Positions 45,256-54,844 of a DNA stretch of 64,000 nt are shown here, in pieces. Within the stretch, counting starts at the first letter, position 1, and every line of letters starts with the position of its first letter. The notes beneath the pieces are model-generated. The model saw only the letters and a program-made list of their open reading frames with translations, was not told the origin of the DNA and made no database searches. Origin of the DNA: CAYQDB01 sp964416195 (GTDB taxonomy: Bacteria > Zixibacteria > MSB-5A5 > GN15 > FEB-12); the NCBI GenBank assembly GCA_964416195.1, contig CAYQDB010000003.1:139798-203797 (forward strand), read 5' to 3'. Position numbers and translations under genes: made by a program.

Positions 45256-47409
45256 TCAGAAGCGGGTGCGGTCGCTGGCTGTGTCTTCAGACATGGGTTC
45301 CGTTTTTCGCGATGAATTGGATAGAGCCCCTCCCTTTGCCGGATGCTGGTGGCAGGTTGTCGTCGGCCGGTTATCCTCGGTGAAGACCTCGTTGTGAACG
45401 TTTACGCAGCGCTCGGTGGCAAGCTCGCCCGATTCCAGACAGACGTCAAGATGTACAATACCATCGGGTTCTTCAAAATCCATTACGGGTAGCGAGTCAT
45501 GGGCCTTAATCATGAATTCCGTCCAGACAGGTACACCGTTTTTGGCGCCGTCCTGGTTTTTTCCCAGCGAGGTCTTATCGTCAAAACCGACCCACGCGCC
45601 GGCGGTAATTTGTGGGGTGAAACCGATAAACCAGTTATCACAGAAGTTGTCGGAGGTACCGGTCTTGCCGCCAGCCGGACGGGTGAAGCCCATCCAACGT
45701 GTCCGACGGCCGGTGCCGTTATCGACCACCGAGCGCAACATATCAACCATAATGTAGGCTGTCTTCGCCGAAAGCACTTCCTCTTTCTCGATGGCAGTGT
45801 TGTCTTCGAGTACACGCCCATAGCGGTCAACAATCTTGTGAATTGAACGATAAGCAACGTGAATACCTTTGTTGGGGAAAGTGGAAAACGCTGACACTAA
45901 CTCCAGCAGTTTCACCTCGCTGACACCTATGGCCAGCGATGGGACTTCTGCCAGAGGAGTCGTTATCCCCATTCGCCGAGTATAGAAAATGGCCTGCGGA
46001 GGGTGGATCTTCAGCAGCAGGCGTATCGCCACCAGGTTCCTCGACAGGCGCAATGCATCCCGCAGGGTAATCGGTCCCATGAACTTATCGTCAAAGTTGT
46101 GCGGTCTCCATTGCTTGGCTCCGGGGATGTCGAGAACGATCGGATTGTCATCAACAATATCGGTAGTACGGAAGCCGTTATCAATGCAGGCCGTATAAAC
46201 GAATGGCTTGAAGGCCGAGCCGGGTTGCCGCAGCGCTTGAACTGAGCGATTGAACTTGGTCTCTTCAAATGATCTACCGCCCACCATAGCCAGCACGTCG
46301 CCATTGGCGTTGTCGATAGCTACAAAGGCGCCCTGAATTTTTTTGTAAACTCGAATGGAATCGCCGTGTTCATCAACAGTGTCAGGAAGAACCTCAGTGT
46401 AGTGCTTGTTCGTGATACTATAATTACGCTCGGTACGAGCGCGCAACGAGTCGACTTTATGTCTGACCGCTTCTTCAGCAGCCTTCTGCAATCCCGCATC
46501 GAGCGATGTGAACACCCGCAATCCCCCTGAGTAGAGTACATTCTCGCCGTATCTATCAAGAATGTACTGCCGAACCCACTCAGTGAAGTAGGGGGCTGTC
46601 CCGACCTTTTCCTCGGGAGGCGAGATCGCCAACGGTTCATGCTGAAGGGAATCATATTCATCCCTCGCAAGGCCACCTGAGCTATAGTAGGAATACAGAA
46701 CACGGTCACGGGCCCGGCGACACTTATCGGGGTTCGTGAATGGAGAATTGATGTTGGGCGCTTTTAATACTCCAACAAGGATAGCGCAGTCATCGATATT
46801 GAGCTCCCCGACCGATTTCGAGAAAAAGGCATGGGCCGCCGCCGCGATACCGTAAGCACCGCGGCCGAAATAGTACTGGTTGAGGTACATCTCGAGGATT
46901 TCTTCTTTGGAATAGGTCCGCTCCAGCTTGATGGCCGTCAGCGCCTCTTTTATTTTCCTCTCGAAGGTCCGCTTCCTGGTCAGAAAGAGCATACGAGCGA
47001 GCTGCTGGGTTATGGTTGAGGCGCCAGCGGCTTTCTCCCATTTCAGCACGTTGGAAACGGCAACGATGAAAACACGACGGACATTTATACCCCAGTGGTC
47101 GTAGAATTCACGGTCTTCCGAGGCCAGCAGCATACTAACTAAGTGGGGGGGGAGGTCCCGATAGGGGGTCAGGACACGGTTCTCACTGAAGAACTCCTTG
47201 AGCAGAATACCGTTGCGATCGTATACCTTGGTCTTAAGACTTGGCTCAATGTTGTGAAGCTGCTCAAACGAAGGCAGCTCCGACTGGTACACCATGTAGG
47301 TTCTGTAACCAACAACAAGAGTAAGTATGAAGCAGACAATGACCAGGACAATAACAGAGTTTCTTAGCCGGTGTCTTCTGTAACGTCTTTGGTCCACTGA
47401 AATTGCCAT
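45256..47409 (-). CDS. mrcA: Penicillin-binding protein 1A (bifunctional transglycosylase/transpeptidase)
   Basis: Polymerises and crosslinks peptidoglycan. It has 717 aa: membrane anchor about 18-34, then a GT51 glycosyltransferase with E98 in LLASEDREFYDHWG, the motif GASTITQQLARM and EEILEMYLNQYYFG. The transpeptidase has the active serine in RQPGSAFKPF, SRN in LRLSRNLVAIR, and KTGT in GGKTGTSDNFCDNWF. The C-terminal tail is short. It converges with the PEP-binding gene and diverges from tyrS. A promoter-like site lies right before its ATG. Confidence 0.95.
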   Translation of the reverse strand: MAISVDQRRYRRHRLRNSVIVLVIVCFILTLVVGYRTYMVYQSELPSFEQLHNIEPSLKTKVYDRNGILLKEFFSENRVLTPYRDLPPHLVSMLLASEDREFYDHWGINVRRVFIVAVSNVLKWEKAAGASTITQQLARMLFLTRKRTFERKIKEALTAIKLERTYSKEEILEMYLNQYYFGRGAYGIAAAAHAFFSKSVGELNIDDCAILVGVLKAPNINSPFTNPDKCRRARDRVLYSYYSSGGLARDEYDSLQHEPLAISPPEEKVGTAPYFTEWVRQYILDRYGENVLYSGGLRVFTSLDAGLQKAAEEAVRHKVDSLRARTERNYSITNKHYTEVLPDTVDEHGDSIRVYKKIQGAFVAIDNANGDVLAMVGGRSFEETKFNRSVQALRQPGSAFKPFVYTACIDNGFRTTDIVDDNPIVLDIPGAKQWRPHNFDDKFMGPITLRDALRLSRNLVAIRLLLKIHPPQAIFYTRRMGITTPLAEVPSLAIGVSEVKLLELVSAFSTFPNKGIHVAYRSIHKIVDRYGRVLEDNTAIEKEEVLSAKTAYIMVDMLRSVVDNGTGRRTRWMGFTRPAGGKTGTSDNFCDNWFIGFTPQITAGAWVGFDDKTSLGKNQDGAKNGVPVWTEFMIKAHDSLPVMDFEEPDGIVHLDVCLESGELATERCVNVHNEVFTEDNRPTTTCHQHPAKGGALSNSSRKTEPMSEDTASDRTRF

Positions 47410-47416
47410 AAATCAA

Positions 47417-47445
47417 ATTTTGCCGCCGTACAGGTGCCAAGTCAA
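47417..47445 (-). promoter_or_regulatory. Possible leaderless promoter of PBP1A
   Basis: On the minus strand TTGACT (47440-47445), a 17-base spacer and CAAAAT (47417-47422, four of six). The -10 ends only seven bases before the ATG at 47407-47409, so the transcript would start at or almost at the start codon. No ribosome site precedes the ATG, which agrees with a leaderless message. Confidence 0.5.
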
Positions 47446-47575
47446 CTTAAAATAGACAGATAGGCTGTATGGTTGCTTTTTGACCGTTTTCATACTAACA
47501 TACACTCTGCCTTATGGAGGTTGTGTATGTCAACCTTTGCATGTTATATGACGATACCTCAATAAAGATGCACAG

Positions 47576-48853
47576 ATGGAGAGGAAATTGAAAGCAGAAT
47601 TGAACAGCAGTCGGTTGAATACTGAGTTCGAGCGCCAGTGGGGAATCATTGCACGGGGGGCTGTTGATCTCCTTCCGGAGGGCAAGTTCGAAGAGCTGGT
47701 TGAAAGGTCAATCAATGAAAACGTCCCCCTGCGGGTAAAACAGGGCTTTGATCCAACCGCCCCGGATATTCATCTTGGGCACACTATTGGGATACGTAAG
47801 CTGAAGCAATTCCAGGAGTTGGGGCACAAAATTGTCCTAATCATCGGTGATTATACAGCCATGATAGGCGACCCGTCAGGTGAGTCGGCGACCCGGCCAC
47901 AGCTTGAGTACGACAAGATCATGAAAAATGCCGAGACCTACCAGTCGCAGTTCTTCAAAATCCTGGATAAGTCGAAGACTGAGGTACACTTCAACGGGGA
48001 ATGGTTCAAGCAAATGAGCTTTGCCGACATCATGAACCTGGCCACCAAATTCACAGTCGCCCGACTGCTGGAACGAGACGACTTTGATATCCGCATACGA
48101 CGGGGAATACCGATTTCGGTACATGAACTGTTCTATCCGTTGATGCAGGCTTATGACTCCGTGGCCATCAAGGCCAATGTTGAAATCGGGGCCACCGAAC
48201 AGAAGTTTAACCTGCTTGCCGGACGGACTATTCAAGAGGCTTACGGCGTGGAACCACAGTGTGTTTTGACGCTGCCGATTCTGGTTGGTATTGACGGTGA
48301 GATGCGGATGTCTAAATCTCTCGGCAACTACATTGGTATCGATGAATCGCCGAAGGAGATATTCGGCAAGGTGATGTCTGTCCCTGACGAGTTGATTTAT
48401 CCCTACTTCGAACTGGCGACCGACGTCACACTGGAGAAGCTCGAGCAAATCAAGCAGGTTCTCTCCCATCCGGATGTCAACCCGATGGCGATCAAAAAAG
48501 AGCTTTCGGAAACCCTGGTTGATATGTACCACCCGGATGGCTCCGGCAAAAAGGCCCGGGAAGAATTTGAGCGGGTGTTTTCTCGCAAGCAGCTCCCTGA
48601 TGAGATTCCCAAGGTTTCAGCCGAAGATCTCAAGGGTTGGGGTATTGAATCTGAAAAGATCTACCTGGTACTTCTGATGTCACGGGCGAAGCTGGCCAAG
48701 TCAAATAGTGAAGCCCGGAAACTTATTGAGGCAGGCGCTGTTTCACTAGACGGCGAGAAAGTGACCGATTCTGATTATGAATTCTCACTGAAAAAGGGTG
48801 AAGAAAGGATATTGAAAGTCGGCAAAAGACGATTCCTTAAGATATGTGTATAA
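47576..48853 (+). CDS. tyrS: Tyrosyl-tRNA synthetase
   Basis: Charges tRNA-Tyr. It has 425 aa. The class I motifs are HLGH at 66-69 in PDIHLGHTIG and MSKS in GEMRMSKSLGNYIG. The catalytic domain is followed by a C-terminal S4 RNA-binding domain (about 360-425, AKSNSEARKLIEAGAVSLDG). MSKS at that site and the insertion pattern suggest the TyrZ-like type of enzyme rather than the KFGKT type. It starts without a strong ribosome site. Confidence 0.95.
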   Translation: MERKLKAELNSSRLNTEFERQWGIIARGAVDLLPEGKFEELVERSINENVPLRVKQGFDPTAPDIHLGHTIGIRKLKQFQELGHKIVLIIGDYTAMIGDPSGESATRPQLEYDKIMKNAETYQSQFFKILDKSKTEVHFNGEWFKQMSFADIMNLATKFTVARLLERDDFDIRIRRGIPISVHELFYPLMQAYDSVAIKANVEIGATEQKFNLLAGRTIQEAYGVEPQCVLTLPILVGIDGEMRMSKSLGNYIGIDESPKEIFGKVMSVPDELIYPYFELATDVTLEKLEQIKQVLSHPDVNPMAIKKELSETLVDMYHPDGSGKKAREEFERVFSRKQLPDEIPKVSAEDLKGWGIESEKIYLVLLMSRAKLAKSNSEARKLIEAGAVSLDGEKVTDSDYEFSLKKGEERILKVGKRRFLKICV

Positions 48854-48923
48854 ATAGACTGGTTGTTGCTGACAAAGCGCTGGAAACCGGAGCCGGCCAA
48901 CCATCCGGAGAATCGAGTGAAGA

Positions 48924-50549
48924 TTGAAAAGACTGACCCTCGTCACACCACTACTCGCCTTCCTTGTTATTGGGTGCTCATCTCCTGCCGTAAAGCGGCA
49001 GGTAGTTGAGGTCAAAGCAGAGCCCGGTCAGGTGCGGGCACAGCCTATACCGCTGGTACCTACCCACGAGAAGATCGATCCCCGGGCTTTTCATTTCTTT
49101 GTAAATGCCACCCTCTATGAACAGATGGGCAATCCACTTCTCGCTGCCATTAACTACAAGAAGTCCCTTGAGTTTTTCCCCGAATCATATGAGATCCGCT
49201 TCTCTCTCGCAAAGAATCTCTACCGCATGGAGAAGTATGAGGATGCCTTGGTAGCGCTGGCCGAGATCAGCCCGGTAGATACCAGTGTCCAGGAACTGCG
49301 CGCCGGATTGTATCAGGCCATGGGTGCCGAGGACTCGGCCTGCATATCATTTCTTGAACTGGTCAAGCTTAATCATAACGATTCCAGGGCGTACTCGTAT
49401 CTTGCCAGTTTCTACCGTAAGCACGGCAATCTCGATTCAACGGTCTGGGCATACGAGAACCTCGTCAGACTTAAACCTGATCATTCCCGTCTCTGGTCGG
49501 AACTGGCCCGGCTGCAAGCTGAAAAAGGGGACTATGACGCAGCTAAGAAGTCGTTTTGGAGTTCGATTGAAGTTGCTAAGAGTCCTCATAACATTCTACC
49601 CTACATTGGCCTGGAGGAATTGTACCAGGCTATGCAACAGCCCGATTCAGCCTTGATAGTACTTAATATGGCACTTGAAGTAGAGCCAGACAACGTGCTT
49701 GCCCATAGGGGGTTAAGAGGTCTCTATGTCAGCATGGATTCGCTTGGACTGGCGCTTCCTCACGCAATAAAAGAGGTGGAGCTGGCGCCGCTCAACCGTT
49801 CTGCCGCTCGCCGACTGGGTGTCCTGTATTACTGGCTGGATTCTTTACAGCAGGCAGACTCGATCTTTTCGTACCTGGTGGAGAGCGGTGACCAACACCC
49901 GGCAAATCACAGTTTCCTCGGCCGCATAGCCCTTCGCAATGATGAGCTGGAACGAGCCTGTAAGCAGTTCGCCATTGTAACCCAGTTGGCCGACTCCGTG
50001 CATACATCGTGGCTTGACCTCGGATATGTGTACCGACTGATGGGAGAGCCTGACAAAGAAATTGAGACTTACCGGAGCGGTCTGAGCCACATGCGCGACG
50101 ATCAAAATCGCCTGCGGCTGTTGTTCGCGCTAGGGGTAGTGTATGAACAACATGGAAGGATTGAAGAATCAATAGCGATATTCGAGGAACTCATTGCTAA
50201 AGATCCTGATTTCGATCCAGCTCTCAACTACCTTGGATATATGCTGGCTGACCGGGGGGAGCAGCTTGAGTACGCAAAGGAGCTGATACAGCAGGCTGTC
50301 TCAATTTCACCGGATAACGCCGCTTACCTTGACAGTTATGGTTGGGTGTCTTATCGTCTGGGCAATTATGACCAGGCACTGGTTTATCTCAAAAAAGCAG
50401 TATCGCTGGACAACGATTCGGTAGTATTTGACCACCTTGGCGATGTATATAAAGCTGTCGGCGACACTGAGCAAGCCCGCACCTGGTGGCAGAAGGCACT
50501 GGAGATGGATCCCGATAATGAACGGATCAAAGAAAAACTTGGCTTGTGA
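48924..50549 (+). CDS. TPR-repeat lipoprotein
   Basis: 541 aa from TTG 48924. Lipobox LVIGC with the modified cysteine at residue 18 (FLVIGCSS). The rest is about 13 tetratricopeptide repeats, for example HFFVNATLYEQMGNPLLAAI, AYSYLASFYRKHGNLDSTVW and DHLGDVYKAVGDTEQARTWW. Such proteins serve as scaffolds; Ser after the lipid Cys favours outer-membrane location. Its last 32 bases overlap the Ig-like lipoprotein gene, so the two are translationally coupled and may work together. Confidence 0.9.
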   Translation: MKRLTLVTPLLAFLVIGCSSPAVKRQVVEVKAEPGQVRAQPIPLVPTHEKIDPRAFHFFVNATLYEQMGNPLLAAINYKKSLEFFPESYEIRFSLAKNLYRMEKYEDALVALAEISPVDTSVQELRAGLYQAMGAEDSACISFLELVKLNHNDSRAYSYLASFYRKHGNLDSTVWAYENLVRLKPDHSRLWSELARLQAEKGDYDAAKKSFWSSIEVAKSPHNILPYIGLEELYQAMQQPDSALIVLNMALEVEPDNVLAHRGLRGLYVSMDSLGLALPHAIKEVELAPLNRSAARRLGVLYYWLDSLQQADSIFSYLVESGDQHPANHSFLGRIALRNDELERACKQFAIVTQLADSVHTSWLDLGYVYRLMGEPDKEIETYRSGLSHMRDDQNRLRLLFALGVVYEQHGRIEESIAIFEELIAKDPDFDPALNYLGYMLADRGEQLEYAKELIQQAVSISPDNAAYLDSYGWVSYRLGNYDQALVYLKKAVSLDNDSVVFDHLGDVYKAVGDTEQARTWWQKALEMDPDNERIKEKLGL

Positions 50550-52245
50550 GCGCCGGCTGAGTAGGGGGTATGTTTCTCACCTAATCACGGTCAGCACATT
50601 CGTGCTGCTGATTCTTGGGAGCTGTGCCGAAGTAGCTCCCCCTCCTGGTGGTGAGGCCGACAAGGCCAGCCCCGTTCTTACCGGTTCAATACCTGATGAC
50701 GGAGCCGTCAATGTCAATCCCGGCAATTCTGTCTGGCTATTCTTCTCCGAAAGGGTTGTTGAACCGAGATCGGGTAAGGCCGTGTTCATATCTCCGCGTC
50801 AGGCAAAGGAACCAAAGCTCAAGTGGAAGTCAGATCGTTTGGAAATAACCTTTTCAGCCAAGTTTCAAGCCAACGAGACCTACATTATCTCCCTGAGCGC
50901 CGACATAGCTGATCTGCGCGGCAACAAGCTTGATAGCTCAACAGTTATCGCCTTTTCTACCGGTCCGACAATTGACAGCGGTTGTGTGGCCGGTTATGTG
51001 TACTCAAAGGATAAGCCTGCAAGTGGACTGATGGTAGCATTGTACCCGGCTGATCTGTTTGAAGATAGTACGGTAGTCTTTGATTCTCTTTATCCGGAGT
51101 ACGTAACCCAGTCCAACAAGGAGGGCTCATTTGCGTTTCATTACCTGCCGTCCCGAGAGTATTGTCTGGTGGGCTTTGGCGACAAGAACCGCAACGAGCG
51201 TTTTAATCCGACACGGGAGCCTTTTGCTCTTTCGGATAGACCGATTATCGTCGGCGGCGAAACGCCGTTAGATGATCTTCAGCTTATACTTACAACACAG
51301 GATACCGCGACATCGGAGATCATTTCCGCCGCTTTCACGTCTGACCGGTTGTTGAAAGTGCGTTTCTCGCGGGAAATTTCGCTTAATCTTCTACGCCAGA
51401 GTCCGTCCAATCTAATGCTGAGAGGTCAGGAAGATACTGACCGGGTACTTATTGCAAAGTCGTTTCTTGAGTCGGACACGGCAAGAACATCTGTCCTCAA
51501 TTGCCACTTTGATTCGTTGAGAGAGGGGACATACGACCTGGAACTGACATACGATATCTCGAAACCGACAATTTACTATCGGGGCATAGAAGTGAAACTG
51601 GCCGAGGATAAAAATCCACCGACCATTGTCAGCTTCTATCCGAATACAAGTCCGAAGTTTGTCGATGAAATACAGATACAGGCTGTATTTTCCGAACCGC
51701 TTGACACGACCAGGATAACCGACGGCACCTTCATTCTCCAAGAGAAACCCGACACTCAAGTGCCTGTGGGCCGCGAGTGGCAGGATGCATTTCATCTCCT
51801 GTTGCATCCGACTCAACTCAAGGAGGGCATGTCCTACACATTGGCAATCACGGAGTTCGAAATCGCCGATATAGCCGGCAACGTCCTTGGTGACAGCTTA
51901 CGTGAGTACTCCTTTTCATCGTTGGATTCCGACTCATTAGGGTCGATATCAGGGGAAACAGTGATACAGATAGCCGGCGAGCGAGACAGGCCGGTTGTGT
52001 TATCCTTCAAAAGGGTCGGTACCAAGCAGATTTTCCATTTGCCGGTGTCAGCGCGGAAATTTGCTATCGATGTACCGAGCGGGAAGTATCTGCTGTCAGG
52101 GTTTATCGATTCTGACCTGGACGGCAAAAAGGGCAACGGGTCGATCTACCCGTTCCGTTTAGCCGAAACGTCAGCAAGCTTCCAAGATACCGTCAGTGTC
52201 AGGGCACGGTTTGAAACTGCCGGAGTGTATTTCGAGTTCAAATAG
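50518..52245 (+). CDS. Ig-like-domain lipoprotein (SbsA Ig-like / Big_5)
   Basis: 575 aa from ATG 50518, inside the end of the TPR gene. Signal with lipobox LGSC (Cys 36, long n-region). A Big_5-type Ig domain follows: DDGAVNVNPGNSVWLFFSER, then LEITFSAKFQANETYIISLS. A carboxypeptidase-like or prealbumin-like segment, LPSREYCLVGFGDKN, and a second Big_5-like domain near residues 370-480 come next. Similar long Ig-like lipoproteins are common in Bacteroidota and relatives. No enzyme motif is seen; it is probably a cell-surface or periplasmic structural partner of the TPR lipoprotein. Confidence 0.85.
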   Translation: MNGSKKNLACERRLSRGYVSHLITVSTFVLLILGSCAEVAPPPGGEADKASPVLTGSIPDDGAVNVNPGNSVWLFFSERVVEPRSGKAVFISPRQAKEPKLKWKSDRLEITFSAKFQANETYIISLSADIADLRGNKLDSSTVIAFSTGPTIDSGCVAGYVYSKDKPASGLMVALYPADLFEDSTVVFDSLYPEYVTQSNKEGSFAFHYLPSREYCLVGFGDKNRNERFNPTREPFALSDRPIIVGGETPLDDLQLILTTQDTATSEIISAAFTSDRLLKVRFSREISLNLLRQSPSNLMLRGQEDTDRVLIAKSFLESDTARTSVLNCHFDSLREGTYDLELTYDISKPTIYYRGIEVKLAEDKNPPTIVSFYPNTSPKFVDEIQIQAVFSEPLDTTRITDGTFILQEKPDTQVPVGREWQDAFHLLLHPTQLKEGMSYTLAITEFEIADIAGNVLGDSLREYSFSSLDSDSLGSISGETVIQIAGERDRPVVLSFKRVGTKQIFHLPVSARKFAIDVPSGKYLLSGFIDSDLDGKKGNGSIYPFRLAETSASFQDTVSVRARFETAGVYFEFK

Positions 52246-52343
52246 GTTTTGTGCAGCTCATCACAGCGGAGGGACAACAACTTCTGCCTTATACCTGAGG
52301 AACTCCTGGCGGAGAAGAACTATGCCGGTATACCCTTACCAGT

Positions 52344-52368
52344 AAAAAGGCGGGACATTTATCCCGCC
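52344..52368 (-). terminator. Intrinsic terminator of the OmpA-family gene
   Basis: On the minus strand GGCGGGAT-AAAT-GTCCCGCC followed by TTTTT. The stem lies at 52349-52368, about 40 bases after the stop codon of the OmpA/Pal gene. Confidence 0.9.
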
Positions 52369-52405
52369 TCGTTGTCAACAAAACTATGAAGAGGAGACGT
52401 CAGTT

Positions 52406-52996
52406 TTATAACTGCCCCCAGACTTTCAGCGTCACCCGGCGGTTTTTGGAAGCGGCGTTTCGTTCGTCGGGCATCGCGACTGGTTTTTCTTCGCCGTGCG
52501 AAATTACAAAAAGACGGTAGAGCGATATGCCGAAGTGATCTGTAAGGAACCGCTTGGCAGCATTGGCTCGCTTATCACCCAACATAAGATTGTACTTGGC
52601 CGAGCCGGTTCGATCGGTATGCCCGGCAATCTCAATTACCGAGCCGGGATTCTCTTCCATTTTCTGGCCAGCCTCATTAAGAATAGCAGCGGCGCCGTCA
52701 TTGATCTCATAGCTATCAAAGTCATAGTTGATTACGCCCGACCAGATAATCTGATAGTTCTCAAACCCCTTGGCCTCGTTAATAGCCAAGTCGGTCTTGT
52801 CGGAAAGCTGCTTGGCAAGCGACTGGAGCTTGACGATTTCACCAGCATTGGCGTCAGTTTTATCCTGCAAGGTTACAATCTTGGAACCTGTGCGCGCTTC
52901 CGACTGGCTGATTTGTTCCTGGACAAAGTCCTTGTTCACGCCGCAGCCCGCTGCAAACAAGGCCAGAGCCGCAACCACAATCCATGTTTTCCTCAT
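52406..52996 (-). CDS. OmpA-family (Pal-like) lipoprotein
   Basis: Anchors the outer membrane to peptidoglycan. It has 196 aa with lipobox FAAGC (Cys 18), a coiled-coil stretch (about 25-75, VQEQISQSEARTGSKIVTLQ) and a C-terminal OmpA domain. Peptidoglycan-binding motifs are YDFDSYEI, IEIAGHTDRTGSAKYN and KRANAAKRFL. The coiled coil with OmpA end recalls Pal or CpoB-like Lpp substitutes. It has its own promoter (53053-53082) and terminator, so it is a single-gene unit and probably abundant. Confidence 0.93.
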   Translation of the reverse strand: MRKTWIVVAALALFAAGCGVNKDFVQEQISQSEARTGSKIVTLQDKTDANAGEIVKLQSLAKQLSDKTDLAINEAKGFENYQIIWSGVINYDFDSYEINDGAAAILNEAGQKMEENPGSVIEIAGHTDRTGSAKYNLMLGDKRANAAKRFLTDHFGISLYRLFVISHGEEKPVAMPDERNAASKNRRVTLKVWGQL

Positions 52997-53052
52997 CGTG
53001 GAGACTTCCTTTCTCTAAATGATTACACGTCGCATTATCTTCACCTTTGGTT

Positions 53053-53082
53053 ATCATATTAAATGGCGGCAAGCCCTTTCAA
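53053..53082 (-). promoter_or_regulatory. Sigma-70-like promoter of the OmpA-family gene
   Basis: On the minus strand TTGAAA (53077-53082), an 18-base spacer and TATGAT (53053-53058, five of six). The gene's ribosome site is AAAGGAAG, about ten bases before the ATG. Confidence 0.65.
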
Positions 53083-53159
53083 GCAACAAAAAAATCTTGA
53101 AAGAAACCCCTGTTTTAAAGCAAGGTTGGAACCGGGTAATATGAGCCGCTATCGTTACA

Positions 53160-53981
53160 TTATTGCTTTATGGCTCCTGTTGTGATCCCGGATACAATTT
53201 GTCTCTGCATAATAATGAAAAGAATTAAGATTGGAACAACTGCAATCGCAGAACCGGCCATCAAATGCTGCCAGTCAATCGCCTGGTACCCCTGGTATAA
53301 GGCCAGACCTACCGGCAGCGTTCGCACATTGTCGCTTGATGTAAGAATGTAGGGAAACAGAAAAGAATTCCAGTTGGTGAAAAAGACCTGTATAGCTAGC
53401 ACCGCCAAGGCCGGTTTGCACAGTGGCATAACAATCCTGAGAAGAATACGCAACTCACCGGCTCCGTCTAAGCGCGCCGCTTCCTCCATCGAGGGTGGAA
53501 TCGACTCTATATACTGCTTGACCAAGAATATCCCAATCGGGTTGACAAGCCATGGAAGAATGAGCGCCCAGTAAGTATCATAGATACCACTTTTGACCAT
53601 CAGCACGTAAAGGGGGATAATGAGAATATGGGCGGGGATCATTAGTACCAGAATGACACTGACAAAAAGAAGCTTGTTGCAAAGGTAACGATAGCGGGCT
53701 AAAGCATAAGCGACCATAAAGCAGAAAAGAATGTTTCCGACTGTGACGGTTACTCCAACGAAGAGGGAGTTGAACAGGTAACGTCCCATGTTGTGTGCTG
53801 CGAAGAGGTCTCGGTAATTGGTGAGTGTGAAGTCCACATTGAAAATCTGCTTCATATCGATACTTCCTCCGGCGCTCATGAGTGAGACACGAAACATCCA
53901 CACCAGAGGGAAGACCATGACTGCCAGCAGGCCAATCAACAGCAAGTACTTGAGCGCAGAGAAAACCCAGCCTTTTACCAC
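53160..53981 (-). CDS. Sugar ABC transporter permease, MalG type
   Basis: 273 aa, six membrane helices, of the carbohydrate-uptake (CUT1) family. The inner-membrane EAA loop that meets the ATPase is MEEAARLDGAGELRILLRIV. The helix arrangement and the ending GITTGAIKQ (compare GLTAGAVKG) match MalG. It overlaps the MalF-type partner by 7 bases. No ATP-binding subunit gene follows, so a shared MsmX/UgpC-like ATPase elsewhere probably drives it. Confidence 0.93.
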   Translation of the reverse strand: MVKGWVFSALKYLLLIGLLAVMVFPLVWMFRVSLMSAGGSIDMKQIFNVDFTLTNYRDLFAAHNMGRYLFNSLFVGVTVTVGNILFCFMVAYALARYRYLCNKLLFVSVILVLMIPAHILIIPLYVLMVKSGIYDTYWALILPWLVNPIGIFLVKQYIESIPPSMEEAARLDGAGELRILLRIVMPLCKPALAVLAIQVFFTNWNSFLFPYILTSSDNVRTLPVGLALYQGYQAIDWQHLMAGSAIAVVPILILFIIMQRQIVSGITTGAIKQ

Positions 53982-54844
53982 AGCGCCTGCCTCCTTCTAA
54001 GCAGCAAGAACCACATAGCAGAGAAAAGAGCAATGATGATAAACAAGATGTACGCCGCCGCCGAGGCATAGCCGGACTTGAACCCTGTTGTCAGGCCGGT
54101 TTCGTAAATGAAGTAAACTGCCGTAGATGTATCGAACTTCCCCTTAGTCATCACAAAGATTTCCACAAAAACCTGGAAGGATTTTATCGAGTTGATGACA
54201 AGGATAAACAGCATTACCGGCTTAAGGAGCGGTAGGGTGATTGAAAAGAGTTGGCGGATAGCCCCCGCGCCGTGAATCCGAGCGGCTTCGTACAGCTCGT
54301 CAGGAATCGATTTCAAACCTGCCAGGAAAATGAGCATGTAGTAACCGACCGACATCCAGACATCCATCGCCATGATGGAAAACAAGGCTGTGGAGCTGTC
54401 GTATAGGAAGCCGTTTTCAGGGGACTGCAGGCCGACCAATCGGCTCAGCAAAGCGACATAACCGCCGCGCTGGTATAGGTTGGTGAAGATCAGCGCGATA
54501 ACTACCATTGAGGTGATCGAGGGAAGGAAGTAAGCGGCACGGAAGATGCCTCGTCCTTTGAAACGGTGGTTCACCAGCAAAGCCATACCAAGCGAAAAGA
54601 CAGTCGTGACAGGTATAGTGCCAAGCACAAAGATGAAGGTGTTTTTCAATGCCTTGAGGAAATCTGAGTCTGAAAACAAAGCGCGGTAGTTGGCCAGCCC
54701 GACCCAATGATAGTCTTTGATGAGTAACCGGAAATCGGTGAAGCCCATGAGAAAGGAGACTACAAGGGGAAAAAGCCAGAACACGACGAGAGTCAACAGC
54801 CAGGGGAGAACCAACACCAGCGCCGTTGACCGGGAGCGTTTCAC
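53975..54844 (-). CDS. Sugar ABC transporter permease, MalF type
   Basis: 289 aa with six membrane helices. EAA loop YEAARIHGAGAIRQLFSITL. N-terminal LVLPWLLTLVVFWLFPLVVS and FTDFRLL are the usual start of UgpA/MalF-like permeases. It lacks the large P2 periplasmic loop of E. coli MalF, so it is the short CUT1 form. Four bases of overlap link it to the binding-protein gene. Confidence 0.93.
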   Translation of the reverse strand: MKRSRSTALVLVLPWLLTLVVFWLFPLVVSFLMGFTDFRLLIKDYHWVGLANYRALFSDSDFLKALKNTFIFVLGTIPVTTVFSLGMALLVNHRFKGRGIFRAAYFLPSITSMVVIALIFTNLYQRGGYVALLSRLVGLQSPENGFLYDSSTALFSIMAMDVWMSVGYYMLIFLAGLKSIPDELYEAARIHGAGAIRQLFSITLPLLKPVMLFILVINSIKSFQVFVEIFVMTKGKFDTSTAVYFIYETGLTTGFKSGYASAAAYILFIIIALFSAMWFLLLRRRQALW

